From assembly GCF_001905595.1 (NCBI RefSeq), contig NZ_LIXI01000012.1, forward strand, positions 124,001 through 188,000: a stretch of DNA of 64,000 nucleotides. The letters run 5' to 3'. Below are positions 1 through 8,060 of this stretch, piece by piece. Each line of letters begins with the position of its first letter. Position 1 is the first letter of the stretch. Origin of the DNA: Streptomyces sp. CB00316. GTDB lineage: Bacteria; Actinomycetota; Actinomycetes; Streptomycetales; Streptomycetaceae. The notes below the pieces were generated by a model. It made no database searches, was not told where the DNA came from, and saw nothing but the letters and a program-made list of their open reading frames with translations. The position numbers were made by a program, and so were the translations under genes.

Positions 1-348
1 GCCGGTGTTCTCGCCGGGACGGCGCACGGGAGTCTTCCGGGCCCGCTCGGCCATGAAGGCGCGCTCCGCGAGCACGGGGCCCTCGAAGCGGCGGACACGG
101 TCGACGGGGATGCCGGCGAACTGAGCGACCTCCTCCGCGGAGGCACCGGCCCGTATGCGGGCCTGGATGTCGCGGGGGCGGAGGTGGCTCTCCACCTCGA
201 TCTCGATCTGGCCGAGCCGGGCGCGGTCGTTGCGCACGGCGGCGCGCAGCCGCTCATCGATCGGAAGTGTGTATTCCGTGCTGTCGGCAGCCTTGAGCAC
301 CAGTCGTGTGCCGTCGTTGGAGACGGCCACGACACGCAGTTCGGGCAT
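1..348 (-). CDS. sepH: SepH cell-division regulator (DUF3071), N-terminal part only
   Basis: The first 116 codons are present and the reading frame runs off the left edge of the window. The product begins MPELRVVAVSNDGTRLVLK and continues into a helix-turn-helix-like stretch (SHLRPRDIQARIRAGASAEE, then VAQFAGIPVDRVRRFEGPV). This is the signature of SepH, the actinobacterial protein that binds FtsZ and stimulates Z-ring assembly during sporulation septation. The ATG at 348 has a GGGAGG ribosome binding site just upstream on the minus strand. The C-terminal FtsZ-associated part lies outside the window. It is divergent from the membrane-protein gene at 843. The identification rests on remembered family sequence. 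Confidence 0.88.
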   Translation of the reverse strand, partial: MPELRVVAVSNDGTRLVLKAADSTEYTLPIDERLRAAVRNDRARLGQIEIEVESHLRPRDIQARIRAGASAEEVAQFAGIPVDRVRRFEGPVLAERAFMAERARKTPVRRPGENTG

Positions 349-842
349 GGGGACCTCCCGGGTGGTGCCTGCCGACGTCACGTGCGTCGCTGCTTCCGCT
401 AGTCGAGTGTGACCTGCCCGGGTGCAGCCTGCCACAACCTTGCCAAGTTGCCCGGCGTGTCGGGCGCTCGCCCTGGAACGCCACCATGGCACGGTTGTCT
501 CTTGCGCCCTAAAGTGACCGATTTGGTCGCTCTGTGCAGCAAGCACCCGTGCCATGCCTTGGCGCTGCCGGTTCGAGTGCCGCTGCCGGCCCCTTCCCGT
601 AGCTGCGGATTCCGGTGTGGGAGTCCGCCCCAGGGCTCGTACGGTACTCCATTCGGGCCACTCGGGTGGACCGGCGCGCCGCCCGACTTCTCGGGCGGCG
701 CGGGAGTTGGGATACCCGGTTCTCCGTGAAATGCCCCTGATGGGTGTTGTGCTTCACACAATCACCGGAAACGGAACTATCCACTTCGCTCATTTGTCCC
801 TTCCTGTTGCATGGTGGGAGAGATGTCAAGCAGGGGCTGGTA
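349..842. other. 494-bp intergenic region with a stable GC hairpin
   Basis: This region separates the divergent sepH and membrane-protein genes and should hold both promoters. No credible gene is seen: open frames here have poor codon bias. The one clear structure is a perfect 12-bp inverted repeat (675-686 and 691-702) with a CTTC loop. It would lie in the untranslated leader of the gene at 843. Whether it is a terminator for an unseen transcript or a leader structure cannot be decided from sequence. Confidence 0.5.
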
Positions 843-2006
843 ATGGTTCAGAAGCCGGAAAGTGACACAGAACCCGAGGGAAGGCGCATAGATCTGAGTC
901 TGCCGCAGGTCGCCGGTAGTGCCGTGGCGGCCGTCGCGGCAGCCGTGGCGGCTTCACAGCTGGGCGTGTACGGCACCATCGCCGGCGCCGGCGTGATGAG
1001 CGTCGTCGCCACCTGCGGCGGCTCCGTCTTCCAGCACTTCTTCCGCCGCACCGGCGAGCAGATCCGCGAGGTGACGGTCCAGGTGACCCACCCGGAGGGC
1101 CGCCAGGTGACGGTGCACACCAAGGAGACGACGCCCGCTGGGCGCAGAGGCGCCGAGCGGCGGACGGAACCGGAGCCGGGCCAGACGGACGACGCGACCA
1201 CGGTGCTGCCCACGGTCGACCCGGGCGGGGTGCCGGAGGTGCTGGCGCAGGGGGAGAGCACACAGTTGCTGAAGCCGGTCGCCGACACCGACCGTACGCA
1301 GCTGCTGGACCTCGGCGACGCGCGCACCCGAATGCTGCGGGCGCGGCCCGGCCTGGCGGCCGGCGCCGGATCCGACCCGGGCCGTACGCAGTCGCTGCCG
1401 CAAGCAGGCGAGGGCCCGGCCGCACCCGACGCCACCGACGACGCGTTCAGCGAAGGCACCACCCACGGCACCCGGCTGCGCGGCTGGAAGCGCCCCGCGC
1501 TCGCGGCCGCCGCGGTCTTCGCCGTGTCCATGGCCGGGATCACCGCCTTCGAGATGATCTCGGGCAACGACCTCAGCGGCGGCCAGGGCACCACCCTCAG
1601 CTCCGTCGTACGCGGCGGTGGCGACGACCGCGACTCCGGCCCGGCCGGCCCGACGCCCTCCGGGGAGACCGGCCAGGACGGGGGAGTGGACCGCGGCCGG
1701 ACCCCGGGCGACGAGGACGGCACCGGCACCGGTTCCGCCCCCGCCACCGACCCGGGCGACGGCACCGGACCGAGCCCGGACCCCGGCACGGGAACGGGCG
1801 ACGGGAACCCCGGCACCGGGTCCACCCCCACGCCGACGCCCTCCACCTCCGGCGACGGGCAGACCACGCCCGCCCCGACGCCGACCCCGTCCGCCCCCGA
1901 CGGCGGCGCGACCGGCGCCCCCGACCCGACGACCGCCCCGGGCACCGGCGCCGCCGCCGGCCAGGGCGAGCAGGCCCCGCCCGCCGACGGCACCGGCGGC
2001 GAGTGA
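843..2006 (+). CDS. Two-TM protein with long Pro/Gly/Thr-rich C-terminal tail, function unknown
   Basis: The product is 387 residues from the ATG at 843, preceded by an AGGGGCTGG ribosome binding site. An upstream in-frame start at 744 is rejected because the intervening sequence has poor codon bias. A hydrophobic Ala/Gly/Val segment lies at about residues 20-60 and carries a short GVYGTIAGAGVMSVVATCGG motif. A variable acidic linker follows, then a second TM segment at about 220-240 (LAAAAVFAVSMAGITAF). The last ~130 residues are low-complexity Gly/Pro/Thr/Asp repeats that probably face outside the membrane or contact the wall. I recognise the type as a Streptomyces-conserved hypothetical but no function. 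It stands alone and ends in a strong terminator. Confidence 0.75.
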   Translation: MVQKPESDTEPEGRRIDLSLPQVAGSAVAAVAAAVAASQLGVYGTIAGAGVMSVVATCGGSVFQHFFRRTGEQIREVTVQVTHPEGRQVTVHTKETTPAGRRGAERRTEPEPGQTDDATTVLPTVDPGGVPEVLAQGESTQLLKPVADTDRTQLLDLGDARTRMLRARPGLAAGAGSDPGRTQSLPQAGEGPAAPDATDDAFSEGTTHGTRLRGWKRPALAAAAVFAVSMAGITAFEMISGNDLSGGQGTTLSSVVRGGGDDRDSGPAGPTPSGETGQDGGVDRGRTPGDEDGTGTGSAPATDPGDGTGPSPDPGTGTGDGNPGTGSTPTPTPSTSGDGQTTPAPTPTPSAPDGGATGAPDPTTAPGTGAAAGQGEQAPPADGTGGE

Positions 2007-2026
2007 CGACGTACGGGGGAAACACC

Positions 2027-2056
2027 TCGGCCCCCCTGATGCATCAGGGGGGCCGA
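2027..2056. terminator. Bidirectional terminator, perfect 30-bp palindrome
   Basis: A fully self-complementary palindrome (TCGGCCCCCCTGAT and its mirror) lies between the end of the gene at 2006 and the convergent oxidoreductase stop at 2072. It can act on both transcripts. As in many Streptomyces terminators there is no long T-run. Confidence 0.8.
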
Positions 2057-2071
2057 CGGCGTACCGGGAGG

Positions 2072-3394
2072 TCAGTCGCCGAGGACGCGCCGCAGGTAGT
2101 CGTTGCCGAACATCCGGTCCGGGTCGAGCCGGTCGCGTACGGCGGTGAACTCGCCGAAGCGCGGGTAGACCTCCGCCAGATAGGCCGCGTCCCGGGTGTG
2201 GATCTTGCCCCAGTGGGGGCGGCCGGAGTACGCGGTCATGATCCGCTCGACCGCCGTGAAGTACGAGCGGTGGGGTGTGCCCTTGTAGAGGTGCACGGCG
2301 ATGTACGCGCTGTCGCGGCCCGAGGCCGTCGAGAGGGCCATGTCGTCGGCGGGCGCGGTGCGCACCTCGACCGGGAAGCTGATCTTCAGCGGCGAGCGCT
2401 CGACCATCGCCTTCAGCTCCCGCAGCGCCGCCATGGCCTGCCCGCGCGGAACGGCGTACTCCATCTCCACGAACTTCACCCGGCGCGGGCTCGTGAACAC
2501 CTTGTAGGGAATGTCGGTGTAGGTCCGGGCCGAGAGGGCACGGCTGGAGAGCCTGGCGATCGAGGGGATGGTCGCCGGGACGGCCCGCCCGACCGAACAG
2601 GCCACCTGGAAGACCCCGTTGGAGAGCAGCTCGTCGTCGACCCAGCTGCTCACCCTCCCGGGCGGGGCGGCCGGGCCCGCGCTTCGGTTGTTGCGCTTGG
2701 TGTTGCAGTTGCCGGTGTGCGGGAACCAGTAGAACTCGAAGTGCTCGTTCTCGGCGACCAGCTGGTCGAAGTCGACCGTGACCCGGTCGAAGGTCATCGG
2801 CTCCTCACGGGCGGTCAGCAGGAAGACGGGCTCCACGGCGAGGGTGACCGCGGTGATCACCCCGAGGGCGCCGAGCCCGATCCGGGCGGCGGCGAACACC
2901 TCCGGGTTCTCCTGCTCCGAGCAGACCAGCACGGTGCCGTCGGCGGTGACCAGCTCCAAAGCGCGGATCTGCGCGGATATCGACGCAGAGTCGCGGCCGG
3001 TGCCGTGTGTCCCGGTGGAGGCCGCCCCGGCGATCGTCTGCTCCATGATGTCGCCCATGTTCGTGAGCGAGAGCCCCTCACGGGCGAGCGCGGTGTTGAG
3101 GCGCTTGAGCGGAGTGCCCGCCTCCACGGTGACGGTCATCGTCGTCCGGTCGATGTCCCGGATGCCGGTGAGCAGATCCGGGCGTATCAGCAGGCCGTCG
3201 GTGGCCGCGGTGGCCGTGAAGGAGTGGCCGGTGCCGACCGGCTTCACCGTGAGGCCGTCCGCGTGCGCCCGGCGCAGTACGTCGACGAGCTCGTCCACGG
3301 ACGCGGGGGACTCGGCCCGGGCCGGCCGGGCGGTGACATTGCCCGCCCAGTTACGCCACGCGTTCGTCGTCGTCCGTGCGTAGGTGTCGGTCAT
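2072..3394 (-). CDS. FAD-linked oxidoreductase, D-arabinono-1,4-lactone oxidase family
   Basis: The 440-residue product has an N-terminal FAD-binding (BBE/VAO-type) half. Its flavin-binding stretch TVKPVGTGHSFTATAATDGL carries the GHS motif, followed by TLTNMGDI-like and STGTHGTGRDSASIS segments. The C-terminal half is an ALO-type substrate domain ending HWGKIHTRDAAYLAEVYPRF...DRLDPDRMFGNDYLRR. The family oxidises aldonolactones or sugar alcohols using FAD and oxygen; the true substrate here is unknown, and alditol or gulonolactone oxidase activity is possible. The start is the ATG at 3394, with GGGAGG about 8 bases upstream. It overlaps the end of the MFS gene by 44 bases, so the two are probably cotranscribed. 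Confidence 0.85.
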   Translation of the reverse strand: MTDTYARTTTNAWRNWAGNVTARPARAESPASVDELVDVLRRAHADGLTVKPVGTGHSFTATAATDGLLIRPDLLTGIRDIDRTTMTVTVEAGTPLKRLNTALAREGLSLTNMGDIMEQTIAGAASTGTHGTGRDSASISAQIRALELVTADGTVLVCSEQENPEVFAAARIGLGALGVITAVTLAVEPVFLLTAREEPMTFDRVTVDFDQLVAENEHFEFYWFPHTGNCNTKRNNRSAGPAAPPGRVSSWVDDELLSNGVFQVACSVGRAVPATIPSIARLSSRALSARTYTDIPYKVFTSPRRVKFVEMEYAVPRGQAMAALRELKAMVERSPLKISFPVEVRTAPADDMALSTASGRDSAYIAVHLYKGTPHRSYFTAVERIMTAYSGRPHWGKIHTRDAAYLAEVYPRFGEFTAVRDRLDPDRMFGNDYLRRVLGD

Positions 3395-4598
3395 CTTCCC
3401 CGCGCCCTCCCGTAGGAACCGGCTTCGCCAGCCGGCGATACCCCAGGAACGCCACCGCCGCCGCGATCGCTCCCGCCGCGACGGGCACCGCGTACCCCGC
3501 CTTCGCCCCGGCGGCGTCGACCACCCAGCCCGCGGCCGAGGAGCCGAGCGCCACTCCGACCGCGAGCCCGGTACTGGTCCAGGTCATGCCCTCGGTCAGC
3601 TTGGTGCGCGGTACGTGCGCTTCGACGAGGGCCATGGTGGTGACCATCGTCGGTGCGATGGCGAGACCCGCGACAAAGAGCGCCACGGCCAGCAACGTAA
3701 GGTTCCCGGCCAGTTGGAGGGGGATCATACTCACGGCCATCGCGCAGACCCCCACCAGCCACCTGGTCGCGGGCTTCCCCTTCAGGTGCAGCAGCCCGAA
3801 GACGGCTCCCGCCAGGCACGAACCGAGCGCGTAGACGGCCAGCACGAGGGAGGCCGCGGCCTTGTGGCCGCGCTCCTCGGCGAAGGCCACGGTCACCACG
3901 TCGACGGCCCCGAAGATCGCGCCCGTCGCCACGAAGGTGACCACCAGGACCTGGAGGCCGGGGGAGCGCAGCGCCGAGCCGCCGGTGTGGAGCGACTTCG
4001 GATGCGGGATGGGCTCGGTGGCGCGCTGGGCGGTCAGCCAGAAGACCCCGACCAGCAGGAACGCGGCGGCGATCAGCGGCCCGGCCTCCGGGAACCAGGC
4101 GGTGGAGAGCCCGATCGAGATGATCGGCCCGAAGATGAAGCACACCTCGTCGACGATCGACTCCCAGGAGTACGCCGTGTGCAGCTCACGGCTGGAACCC
4201 CGGTAGATCGCCGCCCAGCGGGCCCGGACCATCGACCCCACGCTCGGCACACAGCCCGCGCCCGCCGCGAAGACGAACAGCGTCCAGTCCGGCGCCCTCT
4301 GATGGGCACAGATCAGCAGCCCCGCCACCGCCGCCACCGAGACCAGCGTGGTGGGGCGCAGCACCCGCCGCTGCCCGTACCGGTCGACCAGGCGCGAGAC
4401 CTGCGGACCGAAGACCGCGGCCGCCATGGCGAGGGTCGCGGTGAGCGCCCCGGCCAGCCCGTAGCGGCCGGTGAGCTGGGAGATCATGGTCACGACGCCG
4501 ATGCCCATCATGGACAGCGGCATGCGGCCGAAGAAGCCTGCGGCGGAGAACCCCTTGGAACCGGGGGCGGCGAAGATGGCGCGGTAGGGGCTGGGCAA
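3351..4598 (-). CDS. MFS transporter
   Basis: The 415-residue product has about 12 predicted TM segments and a DRYGQRRVLRPT loop after TM2, the classic major facilitator signature (D-R-x-G-R-R). The start is a TTG at 4598, chosen because CCGGAG lies five bases upstream and the hydrophobic N-terminus begins right after it. It most likely exports a small molecule by proton antiport; the substrate is not predictable. The downstream oxidoreductase overlaps its 3' end by 44 bases, suggesting an operon. It diverges from ferrochelatase across about 215 bases. Confidence 0.88.
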   Translation of the reverse strand: MPSPYRAIFAAPGSKGFSAAGFFGRMPLSMMGIGVVTMISQLTGRYGLAGALTATLAMAAAVFGPQVSRLVDRYGQRRVLRPTTLVSVAAVAGLLICAHQRAPDWTLFVFAAGAGCVPSVGSMVRARWAAIYRGSSRELHTAYSWESIVDEVCFIFGPIISIGLSTAWFPEAGPLIAAAFLLVGVFWLTAQRATEPIPHPKSLHTGGSALRSPGLQVLVVTFVATGAIFGAVDVVTVAFAEERGHKAAASLVLAVYALGSCLAGAVFGLLHLKGKPATRWLVGVCAMAVSMIPLQLAGNLTLLAVALFVAGLAIAPTMVTTMALVEAHVPRTKLTEGMTWTSTGLAVGVALGSSAAGWVVDAAGAKAGYAVPVAAGAIAAAVAFLGYRRLAKPVPTGGRGEDDRHLRTDDDERVA

Positions 4599-4813
4599 GG
4601 GGACTCCGGTGGTGCCTGTCAGGGGTGTAGCTGCTTGATACAGCTTACGGCCGACGCATGCCGGAGGACACCGGATTACCGGTGGCCGGGACGGTGGTTC
4701 CAGGGCGGCCCGCGCGTTGGCCGAAAATGAATCCCGGGGCCTCCCAGGGGTTCCCGACAGACCGTCGGATGTCGGTTGCCGCGCTGTCGGCGGCGGGTGG
4801 CAGGATCGAGGTC

Positions 4814-5941
4814 ATGTCCGATCTCCGAGATCCCGCTCCCTACGACGCTCTGCTGCTGCTCTCCTTCGGCGGTCCCGAGGGCCCGGACGACGTGGTCCCG
4901 TTCCTTGCGAACGTGACCCGCGGCCGGGGCATCCCCGAGGAACGGCTCAAGGAGGTCGGGCAGCACTACTTCCTCTTCGGCGGGGTCAGCCCGATCAACG
5001 CCCAGAACCGCGCGTTGCTGGATGCCCTGCGCAAGGACTTCGCCGACCACGGTCCGGACCTCCCGGTCTACTGGGGCAACCGCAACTGGGCGCCGTACCT
5101 GACCGACACCCTGCGCGAGATGGCCGCCGACGGGCACCGCCGGATCGCCGTCCTCGCCACCAGCGCCTACGCCTCGTACTCGGGCTGCCGCCAGTACCGC
5201 GAGAACCTCGCCGAGTCGCTGGCCGCCCTGGAGGCGGAGGGCCTCGACGTGCCGCGCGTGGACAAGCTGCGCCACTACTTCAACCACCCCGGCTTCGTGG
5301 AGCCCATGGTGGACGGGGTGCTCGCCTCCCTCGCCGACCTGCCCGATGACGTCCGCGCGGGCGCGCACCTCGCCTTCACCACGCACTCCATCCCGACCTC
5401 CGCCGCTGACGCGTCGGGGCCGGTGGAGGCGCACGGCGAGGGCGGCGCGTACGTCGCGGAGCACCTGGACGTGGCCCGGCTGATCGTGGAGGCGGTGCGC
5501 GAGAGGACCGGCACCGACCACCCCTGGCAGCTCGTCTACCAGTCCCGCAGCGGCGCCCCGCACATCCCGTGGCTGGAGCCCGACATCTGCGACCACCTGG
5601 AGACCCTCCACGGCGAGGGCGTCCCCGCGGTCGTGATGGCCCCCATCGGCTTCGTCTCCGACCACATGGAGGTTCTGTACGACCTCGACACCGAGGCCAC
5701 CGCGAAGGCCGCCGAGCTCGGGCTGCCGGTCCGCCGGTCCGCGACGGTGGGCGACGACCCGCGCTTCGCCGCCGCCGTACGGGACCTGCTCCTGGAGCGT
5801 GCGGCGCGTGAGCGGGGGCGTGAGGTGAAGCCCTGCGCGCTGGGCTCCCTCGGTCCGTCCCACGACCTCTGTCCGGTCGGCTGCTGCCCGGCCAGGGCAC
5901 CCAAGCCCGCGGCGGCGGGCGCCGACAGTGCGTACGCGTAG
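4814..5941 (+). CDS. hemH: Ferrochelatase (coproporphyrin-type, actinobacterial)
   Basis: The 375-residue product matches ferrochelatase along its length: YDALLLLSFGGPEGPDDVVPFL at the start, then NRNWAPYLTDTLREM, LATSAYASYSGCRQYRENL, FTTHSIPTS with the catalytic His, YQSRSGAPHIPWLEPDI and IGFVSDHMEVLYDLD. The C-terminus carries several Cys (CALGSLGPSHDLCPVGCC), consistent with the [2Fe-2S] cluster known in actinobacterial enzymes. In Actinobacteria this enzyme inserts Fe2+ into coproporphyrin III (CpfC route) rather than protoporphyrin IX. The ATG at 4814 is chosen over an in-frame ATG 52 codons upstream because family homology starts here. The inositol phosphatase follows 33 bases later. 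Confidence 0.95.
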   Translation: MSDLRDPAPYDALLLLSFGGPEGPDDVVPFLANVTRGRGIPEERLKEVGQHYFLFGGVSPINAQNRALLDALRKDFADHGPDLPVYWGNRNWAPYLTDTLREMAADGHRRIAVLATSAYASYSGCRQYRENLAESLAALEAEGLDVPRVDKLRHYFNHPGFVEPMVDGVLASLADLPDDVRAGAHLAFTTHSIPTSAADASGPVEAHGEGGAYVAEHLDVARLIVEAVRERTGTDHPWQLVYQSRSGAPHIPWLEPDICDHLETLHGEGVPAVVMAPIGFVSDHMEVLYDLDTEATAKAAELGLPVRRSATVGDDPRFAAAVRDLLLERAARERGREVKPCALGSLGPSHDLCPVGCCPARAPKPAAAGADSAYA

Positions 5942-5974
5942 AGCCCTCGTTTCGTCGAGTCCCCTGGGAGCACC

Positions 5975-6775
5975 GTGACCGACCCCGCCCTGACCGAACT
6001 GCTCGACCTCGCCCTGGAGGCCGCCCGCCGCGCCGGAGCCCTGCTGCGCGACGGCCGCCCCGCCGATCTCGGGGTGGCCGCGACCAAGTCCAGCCCCATC
6101 GACGTCGTCACCGAGATGGACATCGCCGCCGAGAAGCTGATCACGGGCTACCTCTCCGACTTCCGCCCCGACGACGGGTTCCTCGGCGAGGAGGGGGCCA
6201 GTTCCCCGGGCAGCACCGGCATCCGCTGGGTCATCGACCCGCTCGACGGCACCGTGAACTACCTGTACGGCCTACCGACCTGGGCGGTCTCCATCGCCGC
6301 CGAACGTGACGGAGAGCGGGTCGTGGGCGTCGTCGAGGCCCCCATGCGCCGGGAGACCTACCAGGCGGTCCTGGGCGGCGGTGCGTACGCGAACGGCAAC
6401 GCCCTGCGCTGCCGGCCCGCCCCGCCCCTGGACCAGGCCCTCGTCTCGACCGGGTTCAACTACGTCAGCAAGGTCCGCGGCCACCAGGCGGACGTCGCCC
6501 GGCAGCTGATCCCCAGGCTGCGGGACATCCGGCGCGGCGGCTCGGCGGCTGTCGACCTCTGCGATGTGGCGGCGGGCCGGCTGGACGGCTTCTACGAGCG
6601 CGGACTGCACCCCTGGGACCTGGCCGCGGGCGACCTCATCGCCCGGGAGGCGGGCGCGCTGACCGGTGGCCGCCCCGGGCTTCCGGCCGACGGCGACCTC
6701 GCGGTGGCCGCCACCCCGGGCGTCTTCGAGCCGCTGCAGGCCGCCCTGGAGGAGCTGGGCGCCTGGCACGACTGA
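5975..6775 (+). CDS. Inositol monophosphatase family protein
   Basis: The 266-residue product carries the metal-binding motifs of the Mg2+-dependent IMPase/FBPase superfamily: a GEEG motif at about residue 70, the WVIDPLDGT signature at about 88-96, and WDLAAGDLIAREAGA near the C-terminus (the WDxAA motif). It dephosphorylates myo-inositol-1-phosphate or a related small phosphomonoester, feeding inositol, mycothiol or phosphatidylinositol synthesis. The start is the GTG at 5975. It lies 33 bases after ferrochelatase on the same strand and may be cotranscribed. A strong terminator follows at 6831. Confidence 0.93.
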   Translation: MTDPALTELLDLALEAARRAGALLRDGRPADLGVAATKSSPIDVVTEMDIAAEKLITGYLSDFRPDDGFLGEEGASSPGSTGIRWVIDPLDGTVNYLYGLPTWAVSIAAERDGERVVGVVEAPMRRETYQAVLGGGAYANGNALRCRPAPPLDQALVSTGFNYVSKVRGHQADVARQLIPRLRDIRRGGSAAVDLCDVAAGRLDGFYERGLHPWDLAAGDLIAREAGALTGGRPGLPADGDLAVAATPGVFEPLQAALEELGAWHD

Positions 6776-6830
6776 GCCCCCGCCCGGCCGAAGGCCCTGG
6801 TGAGAGCTGTGGGGCCGCACGGCACAGCAG

Positions 6831-6866
6831 AGGGCCCCGGGTGCCGTTGTCGGCATCCGGGGCCCT
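6831..6866. terminator. Bidirectional terminator between IMPase and small convergent ORF
   Basis: A 10-bp perfect stem (AGGGCCCCGG / CCGGGGCCCT) is extended by five more pairs (GTGCC / GGCAT with one G-T), around a six-base loop, and followed by TTT. It lies between the convergent stops at 6775 and 6879. Confidence 0.85.
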
Positions 6867-6878
6867 TTGTCGTACGGC

Positions 6879-7052
6879 TCAGACGCTTGTGGCGCCGATT
6901 TCCACGCCGTGCTCGGCCGCGAGGCGGTGCAGGTCGTCCAGCTCGCCCTGCTCGACATCCGCCAGGAAGTCGTCGCCGTCCTCGCGAGCCCGCGTGAGGT
7001 CGGACTCGGTGGTCTTGATGCGTTGCAGCAGACCTGCGGTGAAAGCGTCCAT
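6879..7052 (-). CDS. Small conserved actinobacterial protein, 57 aa, unknown function
   Basis: A short acidic and helical protein: MDAFTAGLLQRIKTTESDLTR, then REDGDDFLADVEQGELDDLHRLA. It begins at an ATG at 7052 preceded by GAGGGGG on the minus strand. Codon bias is strong in this frame, and the gene sits upstream of a shared terminator, so it is likely real. The amphipathic heptad-like pattern suggests a helical hairpin or coiled coil. No function is recognised. Confidence 0.65.
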   Translation of the reverse strand: MDAFTAGLLQRIKTTESDLTRAREDGDDFLADVEQGELDDLHRLAAEHGVEIGATSV

Positions 7053-7401
7053 GATGCGCCCCCTCATCGTGGGTCGGTGGCACGGGGGTGTGCCCGGGAT
7101 TCCTCCGGCAGGGGAGCCGGAGGGGCGGGTGATCTCGCCGCTTCTCCGGGGAAAGGAGCGGGGCCGTGGCATGCCACGGGCCGGGCGTGATCGCGGGTGT
7201 GAACCCCTCATCCCCACACGCAGTCTCAGAGAAACCTCAACTGACCGGTAATTCCGCCCCCATTCCCCGGGTCCGGCCGGCCCAGCGCCGTCTTACCGCC
7301 GGTTTATACGCGTTGCGGGCAGGATGGATGCACACAGTCGGCCTCCCTCGGGGGCCGTTCGCTGTGTGAACCCGTTGAAGTACCTAGGGAAGGACTGCGC
7401 T
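7053..7401. other. 349-bp intergenic region upstream of cutR
   Basis: This gap lies between the divergent small ORF and cutR and should hold promoters for both. No gene is credible here. A relatively A/T-rich patch (about 7225-7315) lies 90-170 bases before the cutR start, where a promoter would be expected. I see no operator I can name. Confidence 0.4.
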
Positions 7402-8055
7402 GTGCGCGTACTCGTCGTCGAGGACGAGCAGCTGCTCGCCGATGCGGTGGCCACCGGACTGCGCCGGGAGGCCATGGCCGTCGACGTCGTCTACGACGGT
7501 GCCGCGGCTCTGGAGCGCATCGGGGTCAACGACTACGACGTCGTCGTGCTGGACCGGGACCTTCCGCTGGTGCACGGCGACGACGTCTGCCGCAAGGTCG
7601 TCGAGCTCGGCATGCCCACCCGGGTGCTCATGCTCACCGCCTCCGGTGACGTCAGCGACCGGGTCGAGGGGCTGGAGCTGGGCGCCGACGACTACCTGCC
7701 CAAGCCCTTCGCCTTCAGCGAGCTGACCGCCCGGGTCCGTGCGCTGGGCCGCCGTACGACGGTGGCGCTGCCGCCCGTCCTGGAGCGGGCAGGCATCAAG
7801 CTCGACCCGAACCGGCGCGAGGTCTTCCGGGACGAGGTGGAGATCCAGCTCGCCCCCAAGGAGTTCGCGGTGCTGGAGGTCCTGATGCGCAGCGAGGGTG
7901 CCGTCGTCTCGGCGGAGCAGCTGCTGGAGAAGGCCTGGGACGAGAACACCGATCCCTTCACCAACGTGGTGCGGGTCACGGTCATGACGCTCCGCCGCAA
8001 GCTCGGCGAACCGCCCGTCATCGTCACCGTGCCGGGCTCCGGATACCGGATCTGA
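7402..8055 (+). CDS. cutR: Response regulator CutR, OmpR/PhoB family
   Basis: The 217-residue product has a receiver domain (acidic pair E7-D8, phosphoacceptor Asp51 in VVVLDRDLP, Lys in LPKPF) and a C-terminal winged helix (LAPKEFAVLEVLMR...VRVTVMTLRRKLG...VPGSGYRI). The GTG at 7402, with GGGAAGGAC upstream, is chosen because the receiver begins at once (VRVLVVEDE). The cognate kinase gene starts five bases after its stop. The order matches the Streptomyces cutRS operon, first linked to copper/melanin phenotypes and later to extracytoplasmic protein-folding stress (from memory). Confidence 0.9.
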   Translation: MRVLVVEDEQLLADAVATGLRREAMAVDVVYDGAAALERIGVNDYDVVVLDRDLPLVHGDDVCRKVVELGMPTRVLMLTASGDVSDRVEGLELGADDYLPKPFAFSELTARVRALGRRTTVALPPVLERAGIKLDPNRREVFRDEVEIQLAPKEFAVLEVLMRSEGAVVSAEQLLEKAWDENTDPFTNVVRVTVMTLRRKLGEPPVIVTVPGSGYRI

Positions 8056-8060
8056 GGACC

